From: Verrucomicrobiia bacterium
GTDB lineage: Bacteria; Verrucomicrobiota; Verrucomicrobiia; Opitutales; Cerasicoccaceae
Assembly: GCA_030432235.1 (NCBI GenBank)
Contig: JAUIHT010000009.1
Location: forward strand, 83,499 to 147,498
Reading direction: 5' to 3'
DNA: 64,000 bases
In this document: positions 16,055 to 25,170 of the stretch, piece after piece
Position numbering within the stretch: the stretch's first letter is position 1
How the letters are laid out: each line of letters opens with the position of its first letter
Translations under genes and position numbers: made by a program
Notes under the pieces: generated by a model
What the model was told of the DNA's origin: nothing
The model's input: the letters and a program-made list of their open reading frames with translations, nothing else
Database searches by the model: none

Positions 16055-17134
16055 CTAAGCCTCGCCCCACGCCATCACTTTCGAGCCGTTGTTCCAGGAC
16101 TCCCAAACCAGCTCGGTGAAGCGCATGTAGCGTAGGCCGTCCTCAAAGGAGGTCAGGGTGACGGGCATGCCGTCGCGGATGCTTTTGACGAAATCCGCCT
16201 CGACCTGCCAACCGGGCGTGGTGCCGGGGTCGGGCTCGACCAGAACTTCACCCGAGGCATCCGCCTGGCCAAAGACACCCGGGCCGCCGTGATCGGCGCG
16301 GTACAGCTTTTGGGCTGCCAGATCGTAGCGCAGCGAACCCTTCTCGGCGTTGAGACGCACTTCCAATCTGGGTGCGGCGCTGTCGACACTGCTGATGGCG
16401 AAGGAGAACTTCGCGCCCCCGGCATAGCGACCGAGCACCGTGATGGCGTCGGGGATACCGACAGGCGTCATCTCCCCCTGTGAGTTGGGACGTTGAGAGC
16501 AAAAAAGCTCGGCGTCGGCCAGGAGCCAGGCGGGGTCTTCGGTGGGGCCGAGCCAGCGCTGGACTGTTTCGTAGAGGATGCCGAGTGTCTGGGTGTTCTT
16601 GCCGCTGAACTCGAAGTCCTGCCTCCAGTTGGTGGGCGTCTCCGGCTGGGTCCACATACCGCAACGATGCACGACGCTGACCTCGCGCAACGGCCCCAGC
16701 TCTGTCAGCAGGCGGACGATGGTGGCGTCGTGGTTGAGGCTGAAGGGCGCGGGCACGATCTGTGCGACGAGGCCGGAGTGCTCCTCGGCGGCCTGCAGCA
16801 TGGCCTCGGCCTCGGCTAGATCACGCGCCATGCGGGCCTCGGTCAGGACGTGCTTGCCGGCTTCGAGGGCGGCGATGGTCACTTCCGCGTGCATATACGG
16901 CCAGGTACCGATGCAGATGGCGTCGACCTCGGGGTCGTCCACCACCGCGCGCCAGTCGGTTTCCACCCGCGACACACCAAACTCATCGGCGACCTTGCGC
17001 CCGGAGGCCTCGGTACGGTTGCACAGGACGGTGACCTCGACGCCGGGGATTTTCTGAAACCCGGGCAGGTGCTGCAGCCGGGTGTTGGCGCCGGCGCCGA
17101 TGATGCCCACACGCAGGGGTTGGTCTTTACTCAT
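16055..17134 (-). CDS. Gfo/Idh/MocA-family NAD(P)-dependent oxidoreductase
   Basis: 359 residues from the ATG at 17134, chosen because the Rossmann motif VGIIGAGANTRLQHLPGF follows at once; the upstream in-frame extension is repeat-like. Family members oxidise or reduce sugars, inositols or similar polyols. The usual EKP motif after strand 4 is changed to TEARMA in AGKHVLTEARMA, so the Lys that normally contacts cofactor and substrate is replaced, which may alter activity. The C-terminal domain is complete. The gene is flanked on both sides by inverted REP-like copies A and B. Confidence 0.88.
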   Translation of the reverse strand: MSKDQPLRVGIIGAGANTRLQHLPGFQKIPGVEVTVLCNRTEASGRKVADEFGVSRVETDWRAVVDDPEVDAICIGTWPYMHAEVTIAALEAGKHVLTEARMARDLAEAEAMLQAAEEHSGLVAQIVPAPFSLNHDATIVRLLTELGPLREVSVVHRCGMWTQPETPTNWRQDFEFSGKNTQTLGILYETVQRWLGPTEDPAWLLADAELFCSQRPNSQGEMTPVGIPDAITVLGRYAGGAKFSFAISSVDSAAPRLEVRLNAEKGSLRYDLAAQKLYRADHGGPGVFGQADASGEVLVEPDPGTTPGWQVEADFVKSIRDGMPVTLTSFEDGLRYMRFTELVWESWNNGSKVMAWGEA

Positions 17135-17199
17135 GCTGGCAGATTGCGGGTGCAGTACACCATGCGCAAGCATTGAGAGGGTACAGGGCACCTCTCATT

Positions 17200-17247
17200 G
17201 TCCCGTGCGGCCACGCACCGCGGGTCTGGGGCGCGCAGCCCCAGGTT
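17200..17247 (-). repeat. REP-like two-hairpin repeat, copy B (inverted)
   Basis: Reverse-complement copy of the 48-bp unit, lying directly at the pheA stop codon (17253-17255). It is bracketed by AGGGTACA (17179-17186) and TGTACCCT (17247-17254), a short outer inverted repeat. With copy A it frames the oxidoreductase gene. Confidence 0.8.
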
Positions 17248-17252
17248 GTACC

Positions 17253-18323
17253 CTACCTCACGTTCGGGTAGCTGCCGAGCCACTTGACCAGCGGGCAGAG
17301 GGCGCGTAGCTCCTCGACGGCCTCCTGGATGACGGCGTCGTTCCAGTGCCCGGAGAAGTCGACGAAGAACAGATAGTCCCAGGCCTTCTTGCGACTGGGA
17401 CGGCTTTCGATCTTGGACAAATTGATGGCGCGCCCACTGAAGGCGTGCAGGACGCGCTCAAGTGCGCCTACCTCGTCGCGGATGGAAAAGGCGATGCTGG
17501 TGCGGTCCATACCGGGTCCGGTGGCCTTTTCGTTAGCCTTCGGCCCGATGACCAGGAAGCGCGTCTCGTTGTCGGTGCGGTCCTGGATGCCCTCGGCCAG
17601 GAGGGGCACATCGTAGCGTTCCCCCGCGATAGCCCCGGCGATGGCGGCCACACCGGGCTGGGCGGCGGCTTTCTTGACCGCGGCGGTGGTGCTGTCGCAC
17701 TCGACCTGTTTGGCGTTGGGCAGGTTGCGCAGGAGCCAGTCCCGGCACTGGATGAGAGCCTGGTCCTTGGAATGCACCTCGGTGATTTCCGCCAGAGCCG
17801 ACCTCGACAGCAGGCAATGCTCCACCGGCAGGTAGACCTGGGCGACGATTTTCAGCTCGGTCTCCGCCAGCATGTCCAGCGAGTGGATGACGGCGCCCCC
17901 GGTGGAATTCTCGATGGGGATGACCCCGTAGTCGGCCTCACCCCGCTCGACCGCGGCGAAGACATCCGCGATGCTGGGCACGGCGCTATAGCCCAGGCTG
18001 GACCCGAAGTTCTTGCGCGCGGCCTGCTCGGTGTAAGTGCCCTCAGGCCCGAGGTAAGCCACCTGTAGGGGGCGCTCCAAGGCGATCATGGCGGAGATAA
18101 TCTCGCGGTAGATGTGCCGGATGGCGGCCTCGGTCAGCGGCCCTTCGTTGAGCGCGGCCAGCTTTTGCATGACCTGCTCCTCGCGCTCGGGCATGTAAAT
18201 CGGCAGCCCTTGCTTGGCCTTGGCGTGGGCCACCTCCGAAGCCAGGCGCACCCGTTCGTTCAACCGCGCGATGATGTCGCGGTCGATGGCGTCGATTTTT
18301 TCACGCACAGCGGCCAAATCCAT
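17253..18323 (-). CDS. pheA: Bifunctional chorismate mutase / prephenate dehydratase
   Basis: 356 residues from the ATG at 18323 (MDLAAVREKIDAIDRDI). It makes phenylpyruvate from chorismate for phenylalanine synthesis. Chorismate mutase (AroQ type) spans about 1-85, prephenate dehydratase about 92-270 with IPIENSTGGAV and the NETRF motif, and the regulatory ACT domain about 280-350 with VGALERVLHAF and ESRPSRKKAWDY, the blocks that bind phenylalanine for feedback inhibition. Length and domain order are normal for the P-protein. It stands alone; no aro genes adjoin. Confidence 0.95.
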   Translation of the reverse strand: MDLAAVREKIDAIDRDIIARLNERVRLASEVAHAKAKQGLPIYMPEREEQVMQKLAALNEGPLTEAAIRHIYREIISAMIALERPLQVAYLGPEGTYTEQAARKNFGSSLGYSAVPSIADVFAAVERGEADYGVIPIENSTGGAVIHSLDMLAETELKIVAQVYLPVEHCLLSRSALAEITEVHSKDQALIQCRDWLLRNLPNAKQVECDSTTAAVKKAAAQPGVAAIAGAIAGERYDVPLLAEGIQDRTDNETRFLVIGPKANEKATGPGMDRTSIAFSIRDEVGALERVLHAFSGRAINLSKIESRPSRKKAWDYLFFVDFSGHWNDAVIQEAVEELRALCPLVKWLGSYPNVR

Positions 18324-18611
18324 ACGCTTAATGACAGAGCTTGGCCCATAATTGACAATGAAAATCGCCGTTGGAACGCAGCCCGCTTTCAAACTGGGTA
18401 TAATTACCTAATTTTTCTGGAACAAAACGGTCGTTTGATGTCTCATATCCAATGAATTCGGAAATTCTCCAGTGATTTTCCCCAGAAAAACACTAAACTT
18501 TTGTTCTTTCCCGTCGATAATACACAGTCAACAGACATAAACGCTTCTTAGGGCCATCCGCCCCTATGTTCCCTGGAAGTCCCGATTCAACCGTCGGGGC
18601 TCTTTTCGTAA
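18324..18611. other. Divergent intergenic region between pheA and the PEP-CTERM gene
   Basis: 288 bases without a gene. A TATAAT hexamer (18399-18404, + strand) has no good -35 at normal spacing; a GATAAT at 18516-18521 is another weak candidate. A terminator-like hairpin (CCCGA at 18581-18585, TCGGG at 18594-18598, then a run of T) ends about 9 bases before the start at 18612, where it could attenuate or block ribosome binding. None of these signals is strong. Confidence 0.35.
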
Positions 18612-19955
18612 ATGAACCTTAAACCTTACAGTTTCCTCCTTTGCATCCTTTTGGCCGGCAGCCTGGCCAACGGGGAGGATTTCTATTGGAGCGGTAACAG
18701 CTCCAGCGTGACCTCCCAGAACAGCTGGACGGGGAGCGTGCCTGATTTGTACAATTCTCAGGCTGAGAACGACATCTGGAATTTCGACGTCACCGGTACC
18801 GATCCGAACGTCAACCAGCCGAACATCCGCCTGGCCGGCATGAAGTTTGGCGCGAACTCCGGCAGCTACACGGTCAAGGGGAACAACCCGCTCAACTTCT
18901 ACGGCTTCACCGAGGGCGGCACGCGCTATATGCTGCGCAACGACTCCGGGCTGGACCAGACCTTCAACAACAACGAGGTCAACCTCTATAACGATCTGAC
19001 CATCGACACCAACGCGCAGATCACCTTCCAGAAGCACGTCAACTTCCGTACCTCGCAGCAACAGCTGACGGTGACGGGCACCGGCGGCATCACCTTTGAC
19101 AGCAACGCCAACGTCAACATCAACTCGACGAAGTTTCACTTCGCCAACAGCGGTACGAACACGGTTAAGAAGCACTTCAACTCCCTGCGTGAGTTGCACC
19201 TCAGCGGCGGCGGCACCACCACCTTCGAGCAGTCCGTCACGGTCAACAACACCACGACCATCATCGAAAACTGCTTCACCACCGGTATCTTCAAGGACAC
19301 GTTCAACTCCGACAAGCTGCTGGTCAAAAACGGCGGCACGGCGGTCTTCACCGGCAACAACCAGAAGAACTTCAACCAGGGCATCGAGCTGCGCGGCGGC
19401 ACCCTGCTGCTGGAAAAGAACCACATCGTGGGCGAAAACAAGCTCAACATGAACGGTGGCCAGCTCCTGCTGAACAACACCTCGCAGCGCCTGGAGTCGC
19501 TGACCCTCAGCGCCAACTCGTCCCTCGACTTCGGTACGGCCAGTGGCTTCAACGAAATCAAGTTCAACGACGTCACGCCCAACAATTGGGACAGCAGCTC
19601 CTTCCTCACCGTGCTCGGTTATCAGTACGGCGTGGACGAGTTCGAGATGAAGACCATCAACGCCACCCAGCTTTCGCAGATTCAGTTCTACGGCAACTAC
19701 GGCGCACAGGGCGAAGGCTACTACGGCGCGGTCAAGACCCTCGCCTCCAGCGGTGACTTTTACTACATCACACCCGGCAGCTTCGTCCGCTACGGCTCCC
19801 TCGACGGCATCAACAACGTGCCGCATTGCGGGATCAGCCCGGTGCCTGAGCCGGCCACGGTCGGTGTAGGCGGCCTCATCGGCCTGGGTGCCCTGTTGCA
19901 CCTGTGGCGTCGCTGGAAGAGCAAGCGCGCCGCCGCGGTAGACGCTTTGGCATAG
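18612..19955 (+). CDS. PEP-CTERM sorted beta-rich surface protein
   Basis: 447 residues: signal peptide (about 1-22, SFLLCILLAGSLANG), a long Asn/Gly/Thr-rich beta-helix-like body of the autotransporter-repeat style (YWSGNSSSVTSQNSW, TFNNNEVNLYNDLTI, GGTLLLEKNHIVGENKL), and a C-terminal tail with VPEPATVGVGGLIGLGALLHL followed by the basic RRWKSKR. This tripartite tail is the PEP-CTERM signal, cut by an exosortase and linked to envelope or EPS export in Verrucomicrobia and Planctomycetes. No exosortase is in the window. The substrate or ligand is unknown. Confidence 0.88.
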   Translation: MNLKPYSFLLCILLAGSLANGEDFYWSGNSSSVTSQNSWTGSVPDLYNSQAENDIWNFDVTGTDPNVNQPNIRLAGMKFGANSGSYTVKGNNPLNFYGFTEGGTRYMLRNDSGLDQTFNNNEVNLYNDLTIDTNAQITFQKHVNFRTSQQQLTVTGTGGITFDSNANVNINSTKFHFANSGTNTVKKHFNSLRELHLSGGGTTTFEQSVTVNNTTTIIENCFTTGIFKDTFNSDKLLVKNGGTAVFTGNNQKNFNQGIELRGGTLLLEKNHIVGENKLNMNGGQLLLNNTSQRLESLTLSANSSLDFGTASGFNEIKFNDVTPNNWDSSSFLTVLGYQYGVDEFEMKTINATQLSQIQFYGNYGAQGEGYYGAVKTLASSGDFYYITPGSFVRYGSLDGINNVPHCGISPVPEPATVGVGGLIGLGALLHLWRRWKSKRAAAVDALA

Positions 19956-19988
19956 CCAGGCGGGCCGGAAACGGTCTAGCCTGAGCCC

Positions 19989-20345
19989 ATGCTGCAACTC
20001 ATCGTCAAGTACGCCGTGACGGCCTTCGTCATCGTGGTCGTCTCGGAAATCGCACGACGGGCCGAACGCCTCGGGGCGCTCATCGCCGCGCTGCCCTTCG
20101 TCACCATCATGGTCATGATCTGGCTGTACCTGGAACACGCCCCCAAGGAGAAGATCACCGCGCACGCCTTCTATACCTTCTGGTACGTGCTGCCGACCCT
20201 GCCGATGTTCCTGCTCTTCCCCTGGCTGTACGGCAAGCTCGACATCGGCTTCTGGCCCTCCCTGGGCTGGTGCGCCGCGCTCACCATGGCCTGCTTCGCC
20301 CTCACCGCCCTCCTCGGCGCGAAGTTTGGGCTGAAGCTCTGGTGA
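19989..20345 (+). CDS. DUF3147 family membrane protein
   Basis: 118 residues, almost entirely four membrane helices: LIVKYAVTAFVIVVVSEIA, ALIAALPFVTIMVMIWLY, FWYVLPTLPMFLLFPWLY and a last helix ending TALLGAKFGLKLW. This matches the small integral membrane family DUF3147, of unknown function. It lies 33 bp after the PEP-CTERM gene in the same direction and may share its transcript. It is convergent with the response regulator downstream. Confidence 0.8.
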   Translation: MLQLIVKYAVTAFVIVVVSEIARRAERLGALIAALPFVTIMVMIWLYLEHAPKEKITAHAFYTFWYVLPTLPMFLLFPWLYGKLDIGFWPSLGWCAALTMACFALTALLGAKFGLKLW

Positions 20346-20378
20346 CGGTGCGTGGCCCCAGGTCGTGCGTCAGCCCCA

Positions 20379-21074
20379 TCACGCTTCGTAGCGATAGCCG
20401 TGACCGTGGACGGTGAGTAGATGCCGCGGGTGAGCCGGATCGGCTTCGAGTTTCTTGCGGAGCTGGGCCACGTGCTGATCCAGTGTGCGAGTGGTGCCCA
20501 GATAGTCGACACCCCAGGCGGCGTTGAGTAGTGCGTCGCGGCTAAGCGCCTCCCCTGGGTGCTGGTGGAAAAACAAAATAAGCTTCAACTCGCGCGGGGT
20601 CAGGGCGACCGCCTGCCCGGCCACGACCGCCTCCAGTCGCTTGGGGTCGACACGCGCCGGTCCGAAGTCAAAGGGCTCGACCGGGACGACGCTCTCCTCC
20701 ACCCCGGCGCTGCGGCGCAGGACCGCAGCGACGCGCGCGAGCAGCTCACGCACACCGAAGGGCTTGGTCACGTAGTCGTCCGCGCCCAGCTCGAGCCCGA
20801 CGACCTTGTCGACCTCTTCGCCCTTGGCCGTAAGCATGATGACCGGTACGCGGCGATCGGTGCGACGGATCTCACGGCAAACGTCGTAGCCACTGAGCTT
20901 GGGCATCATGATGTCGAGCAGGATGAGGTCGAAACCGCCCTGACGCGCCAGGACCAGTGCGGCCTCGCCATCAGTGGCGGTCAGGGCCTCGTAGCCCTCG
21001 CTCTCAAGCGCGTCGACGAGCCCGGCGCGGATGTTCGCGTCGTCTTCGGCGACCAGAATGCGGCGGCGTTTCAT
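20379..21074 (-). CDS. OmpR/PhoB-family response regulator
   Basis: 231 residues. The receiver domain (about 5-115) has the acidic pair ED, phospho-acceptor Asp in LILLDIMMP, and the switch Lys in DDYVTKPFGVREL. The C-terminal winged helix (about 130-230) has PRELKLILFFHQHPGEALSRDALLNAAWG and TRTLDQHVAQLRKKLE, typical of the OmpR branch. It is encoded 49 bp after the sensor kinase and is almost certainly its partner. Proteins of this branch bind direct repeats spaced 11 bp apart, which is exactly what lies at 25171-25234 upstream of this gene cluster. Confidence 0.94.
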   Translation of the reverse strand: MKRRRILVAEDDANIRAGLVDALESEGYEALTATDGEAALVLARQGGFDLILLDIMMPKLSGYDVCREIRRTDRRVPVIMLTAKGEEVDKVVGLELGADDYVTKPFGVRELLARVAAVLRRSAGVEESVVPVEPFDFGPARVDPKRLEAVVAGQAVALTPRELKLILFFHQHPGEALSRDALLNAAWGVDYLGTTRTLDQHVAQLRKKLEADPAHPRHLLTVHGHGYRYEA

Positions 21075-21123
21075 AAAATGTTTTCTTTAACAGGAAGAGC
21101 GGGAAGTTCGGGAAGCTAACTGC

Positions 21124-22944
21124 TCAAACCCCTTTCCGTTCTTCCTGTTTAAAATTGGTGAGTAGGTTAATGACAAAGCGGCAGCCCGGATTCGCGGGCT
21201 CCAGGTAAACGTCCCCGCCGAGGTCGCGGGTGAGCCCACGGCAGATGGACAGACCCAGGCCTGAGCCCGGCTGGGTAGTGGTCAGGCTTTCGTCCAGGCG
21301 CTGGAAGGCTTTGAAGACTTTTTCCGAATCCTTGCTCGGAATGCCGGGCCCGGCGTCGGCGACGCTTATCTGGACGGCCCCCGGCTTGCGATCCACCGCG
21401 AGGGACAATTGCTTACCGGAGGCGGCATACTTGAGCGCGTTGTCGACGAGGTTGAGCAACACCTGCCCGAGGGCATCGCGGTCGGTATCGACCACCACCG
21501 GCTCGGCGGGCGGCTGCCAGGTGACTTCCATCTCAGCCTCGCGCAAACGCGGCCCCTGCGACTCCAGCACGGAGTCTACTACCACGGCAACATCCACAGG
21601 CTCGCGGCGGTACTTCTTCCGGCCCTGCTCCAGACGGCTGAAGTCGAGCACGTTGTCGACCAGTCGCGTCAGGCGCTGGCTCTCGGCGGTGATGGCGCCG
21701 AGGTAGCGGTGGCGCTTTTCGTCGTCAGCCACACGCCCCTCCTCCAGCATCTCGGAGTACATGCGGATGGTCGTCAGCGGCGTGCGCAGCTCGTGCGAGA
21801 CGTTCGAGACGAAGGTGGTTTTACGCGCGGCCTCCAAGGCATCCCGCCGCGCCTGCCTGAACAGCAACGTGCCGGCGGTCAGCGTGACCGCGCACAGCAC
21901 CGCCACCAACAGGCCGCCAAGTATGAGGAAGCCGCTTCCGTTTAAACCCCGGCTATCCCGGTAGATCAATGTCCAGCCCGGCAGCTCCGGGCCGAGCTTG
22001 AGCTGCCCTTCACTATAGCTGCTATGGACTTCGAGTTTGGAATAAACGAAGCCTCCGGTATTGTTCGTCAAACCGTATTGCACCTCGTTGGCAATTTGCA
22101 GAGGAAAGGCGCCACTGAGCTGAGCCAGTACCGCATCTATATCCAGCAACACACCGGTAACGCGCCCACCGGGAGTACGCTGATACCATGCGAGCCAGCC
22201 AGGCTGACCATCATTACGGGCGAGCCAGCCGGAATGGGCTTCCGAAGCGTCGTCAAAGATACCGTAGATGTCGGCGCTGGCTCGGGCCTGAGTAGCTACC
22301 TGCTGCGGCAGGTCCAGCAGCGATTGCTGTTGCTCCACTTCCTGTACAACCTCCTGCTGCTTGAGCGCGTTGATCGATTGCACGTTGGAGTTGGAAATAT
22401 CGCGAATGGCCTGCCGGTTCATCTTCGACTGGCCGTAGTTATCATAGGAACTTTGAATCTGCTGGGGTATGTCCATCTGGGAGATGTTATCGTCGCCGAT
22501 TTCGTTGGTGAGCGAAGACTGCAGGGAGCTGAAATCCGATGTCGGCAGGCGCCTTTCCCATGGGGGCTCTGCGGGATTCAGATACGTCGACATGACTCCA
22601 TTGGAGGGACCATCGGAGATAACTTCAAAGTCTCCCGTCTTGCGCGGACTCCAGACGACATACTCCGTGGCAAACGGGTTTTCCTCCACCAACTGCTTCA
22701 AGCGCGCCTGCTCGTCTCCCGGACCGGAGGCGGCGGCGAGAGCCTGCATGACGCCATCCTTAATCTCGGCCATGATGAGGTCGAGGTTGTCCGCGACGGT
22801 CTGTGCCTGGGCCCGGGCGGATTCGCGCGCGAGATCATCAAGGCGCTCCTGCTCGCGGACCAGGAGCCCGAGTGCTAGCGCGCCGACGGCCAGGGTCGGG
22901 AGAACCAACCCCAGCCAGGCCAGGAGATATCGGCGCGCTTTCAC
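21124..22944 (-). CDS. Sensor histidine kinase with large extracytoplasmic domain
   Basis: 606 residues: membrane helix 1 (about 9-28), a periplasmic sensor region of about 300 residues of no family I recognise, helix 2 (about 333-357), then HisKA with FVSNVSHELRTPLTTIRMYSEML and a complete ATPase domain (N-box NLVDNALKYAA, G1 DAGPGIP, G2 GSGLGLSICRGL). The sensor region contains a Gln/Ser/Asn-rich helical segment (SALKQQEVVQEVEQQQSLLDLPQQ-like, about 190-220). It precedes the response regulator gene and follows the SIMPL gene by 42 bp, suggesting one operon of VWA, SIMPL, kinase and regulator. Confidence 0.92.
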   Translation of the reverse strand: MKARRYLLAWLGLVLPTLAVGALALGLLVREQERLDDLARESARAQAQTVADNLDLIMAEIKDGVMQALAAASGPGDEQARLKQLVEENPFATEYVVWSPRKTGDFEVISDGPSNGVMSTYLNPAEPPWERRLPTSDFSSLQSSLTNEIGDDNISQMDIPQQIQSSYDNYGQSKMNRQAIRDISNSNVQSINALKQQEVVQEVEQQQSLLDLPQQVATQARASADIYGIFDDASEAHSGWLARNDGQPGWLAWYQRTPGGRVTGVLLDIDAVLAQLSGAFPLQIANEVQYGLTNNTGGFVYSKLEVHSSYSEGQLKLGPELPGWTLIYRDSRGLNGSGFLILGGLLVAVLCAVTLTAGTLLFRQARRDALEAARKTTFVSNVSHELRTPLTTIRMYSEMLEEGRVADDEKRHRYLGAITAESQRLTRLVDNVLDFSRLEQGRKKYRREPVDVAVVVDSVLESQGPRLREAEMEVTWQPPAEPVVVDTDRDALGQVLLNLVDNALKYAASGKQLSLAVDRKPGAVQISVADAGPGIPSKDSEKVFKAFQRLDESLTTTQPGSGLGLSICRGLTRDLGGDVYLEPANPGCRFVINLLTNFKQEERKGV

Positions 22945-22986
22945 TCGGACAGCTTCGGATTAGGCGGGAGGACAGGCAATCCTTTC

Positions 22987-23772
22987 TCAGCGGTAACTCA
23001 CCGGGTCCTGCGAAGTGAGGAGAGTGAAGTTGACGCTCACCGAGGCCTGGACGGCGATTTTTCCAACTTGGATTTCCCCGGGAGAACCGTCCGGGCCGGA
23101 GGCCTCATACTGCATGACGTTCTGCGTCATGTAGCTGTTGTTCCGGTAGTCGCGATTCCACGAAGAGCCACTGGAGTAGTACCACCAGCGATTGTAACCC
23201 TGATTTTCGCTGATGCTACTCGGCGGACCCAGGCGTGAGCCAAAGGCGCTGGTCATGGCCTCCGCTTTTTCACGCGCGGCGGTCACGGCCATCTGACGCG
23301 CCTGATCGCGGTACTTGCGCAACTCCGAGGTGTAGAAATCCACGCCGTGCAGGTAATTGACTCCCGCAGCCAGGGCGACATCGATAACCTTCTCCAGCAT
23401 GGCCTTGTCCTTCACCGTGACGACAAAGCCGTTACGACTAAAGAAGCCGAGGAAGATGGACTCATAATCGCGCTCCTTATAGCGAGGTTCGACGTTCAGG
23501 AAGTCGGTCGTGATATCGCTGTCATCGAGTCCCAGTTCGCGGAAGGATGCCGTGGCCTTGGCGAGGATTTCACGGTTCATGGCCTGGGATGCGGCCAGGT
23601 CCATATCGCTGGTTTCGATGCCAAAGCGTACCTTGATGAGGTCGGGCACGACATAGACCGTGGCCTCGCCGGTAACGGAGATGTTACCCTGGGCGGGATA
23701 GGTCTGGAATGCGTACTGCGCGCTCAGGCCGAACGGCAGGATGAGAAGGAAGAATAGGATGATATTTCTCAT
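22987..23772 (-). CDS. SIMPL (DUF541) domain periplasmic protein
   Basis: 261 residues with a signal peptide (MRNIILFFLLILPFGLSAQ). The SIMPL domain starts at ISVTGEATVYVVPDLIKVRFGIET and runs to the C-terminal strand IAVQASVSVNFTLL. Members include the outer-membrane-linked BP26 and E. coli YggE, connected with oxidative stress resistance and oligomeric channel-like rings. An inserted Tyr/Trp/Ser/Asn-rich loop (GYNRWWYYSSGSSWNRDYRN) near 205-225 is unusual. It starts 10 bp after the VWA gene stop. Confidence 0.85.
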   Translation of the reverse strand: MRNIILFFLLILPFGLSAQYAFQTYPAQGNISVTGEATVYVVPDLIKVRFGIETSDMDLAASQAMNREILAKATASFRELGLDDSDITTDFLNVEPRYKERDYESIFLGFFSRNGFVVTVKDKAMLEKVIDVALAAGVNYLHGVDFYTSELRKYRDQARQMAVTAAREKAEAMTSAFGSRLGPPSSISENQGYNRWWYYSSGSSWNRDYRNNSYMTQNVMQYEASGPDGSPGEIQVGKIAVQASVSVNFTLLTSQDPVSYR

Positions 23773-23782
23773 GGCGGGAGGC

Positions 23783-25114
23783 TCAGTTGATTTCCTTCTG
23801 CTGGTTGACGGTCATGTAGCTGCTGTTGGAGTAGCCCTTGCGCTTCATGTTGGACAGCGGAGCCTGATCGAGGTATTGCGCCTCCTGCTCCATCAAGGAA
23901 CTCTGCTGAGCTATGGTGTCGTCCTGATACAGGTTGTTCATGGAGTCGATGTCCGAGCGGAGTTCGCGCATGACAGTGGCGGCCTGCGCGTTCTGCCCGG
24001 CGTCGCTGAGGACGATGGCTTGCTGCTTGGCCTCGGCCAGACGGTTGTCCACCACGGCGCGGGCGACCTCCACGTTGGCGTTGTCACGGACCTCCTCGAC
24101 GCTCTCGGTGTAGCTGACCTGCGCCACGGTGTTGGCCGCGCCGCTGTCGCCGGAGACCGCGTCACGGTAACGGGTGCGGACGGTCACGAGGTCGCGCAGC
24201 TCACCGGCCTGACCGGCGGGCACCTCGACCTCCACCAGGGCGAACTTTTCCTGGCCCCCAAAGAGCTGGCGGATGTCAAAGCTCACACGGCCGTCTTCCA
24301 GTGTGCCGTCGCGGCCAATGGTGCGCAGTGGACGCACGCCCGGGGCGCACTCCACGATGACCTCCACATCGGTGGCGGTGACGTTAAGCACGTCGTCCAG
24401 CTCGGCGGCGAAGATGCGGGTGAGGTCGCGGGCGTTTTCGGCGAAGTAAGCGTTGCCCTGCCCGGTATCGGCCAGCGCGGTCATCAGGTCTTCGTTGAAA
24501 CCGCTGCCCAGACCAACCGTACTGACGGAGATGTCCTCCCCGGCCAACGAGCCCCCCAGACCGCTCAGGTCATCCGTGCTGGACGGGCCGACATTGGCGA
24601 TGCCGTCCGAGAGCAGAATGAGCCGATCAAAGGAGCCGTCCGTGGCGCCCCGGCGGATTTCCGCGGCGGCCTGGCTGACCCCGGCGTAAAGCGCGGTGGA
24701 ACCTTTGGACTGAATGCCCCGAATGATGCGGGCCAGACGTTCGCGTTCCATGGGTCGCTGGGATTCGATCAGGGTTTCGGCCCCGTCGGCGTAGGCCACC
24801 AGCGCAAAGCGGTCACGCAGGCCCACCAGACTGAGCGCCTCCAGGGCGGCCTCGCGGGCCTGGGCGATTTTCTCGCCGTTCATGGAACCCGAGCGATCCA
24901 GCGCGATGGCCAGATTGACTGGCGGGCGATCCTTGGACGTTTCGATTTCAGCCGGCAGCAGCCGGATTTTGATAACGGCGCGCTCGGTCTGCCCGGCGGG
25001 CAGAACGGGGCGGTCCAGCTCGGCGCGAACGTCGAGCGGCGTAACGGCGGACTTGGCGCAGGCCAGGCCGGCGGCGAGAAAGGCCGCGATGAGGGTGAGA
25101 CAGGACGTTTTCAT
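23783..25114 (-). CDS. Exported VWA-domain protein
   Basis: 443 residues from the ATG at 25114, placed directly before a signal peptide (MKTSCLTLIAAFLAAGLACA; the Cys could serve as a lipobox). The VWA domain (about 45-230) has the MIDAS motif ALDRSGSM, followed by STALYAG and LLSDGIANVG. A beta domain and a C-terminal helical part follow, resembling Ca-activated-channel-like or YfbK-type proteins. The C-terminus (about 400-443) is rich in Gln/Asn/Tyr/Ser. It is first in a minus-strand set with the SIMPL gene, kinase and regulator. The phased GTCA array lies 57-120 bp upstream of this start. Confidence 0.87.
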   Translation of the reverse strand: MKTSCLTLIAAFLAAGLACAKSAVTPLDVRAELDRPVLPAGQTERAVIKIRLLPAEIETSKDRPPVNLAIALDRSGSMNGEKIAQAREAALEALSLVGLRDRFALVAYADGAETLIESQRPMERERLARIIRGIQSKGSTALYAGVSQAAAEIRRGATDGSFDRLILLSDGIANVGPSSTDDLSGLGGSLAGEDISVSTVGLGSGFNEDLMTALADTGQGNAYFAENARDLTRIFAAELDDVLNVTATDVEVIVECAPGVRPLRTIGRDGTLEDGRVSFDIRQLFGGQEKFALVEVEVPAGQAGELRDLVTVRTRYRDAVSGDSGAANTVAQVSYTESVEEVRDNANVEVARAVVDNRLAEAKQQAIVLSDAGQNAQAATVMRELRSDIDSMNNLYQDDTIAQQSSLMEQEAQYLDQAPLSNMKRKGYSNSSYMTVNQQKEIN

Positions 25115-25170
25115 GGCGTTGTGCGATATTGGATTGGGAACGGGCACTGTGCCCGCGTGTCGCCGCCATG

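Noticed and set aside
18564..20165. 533-codon open frame on the minus strand
   Set aside because: Shadow of the PEP-CTERM gene; it has Val/Glu/Arg-rich composition, no domain, and spans two real plus-strand genes.
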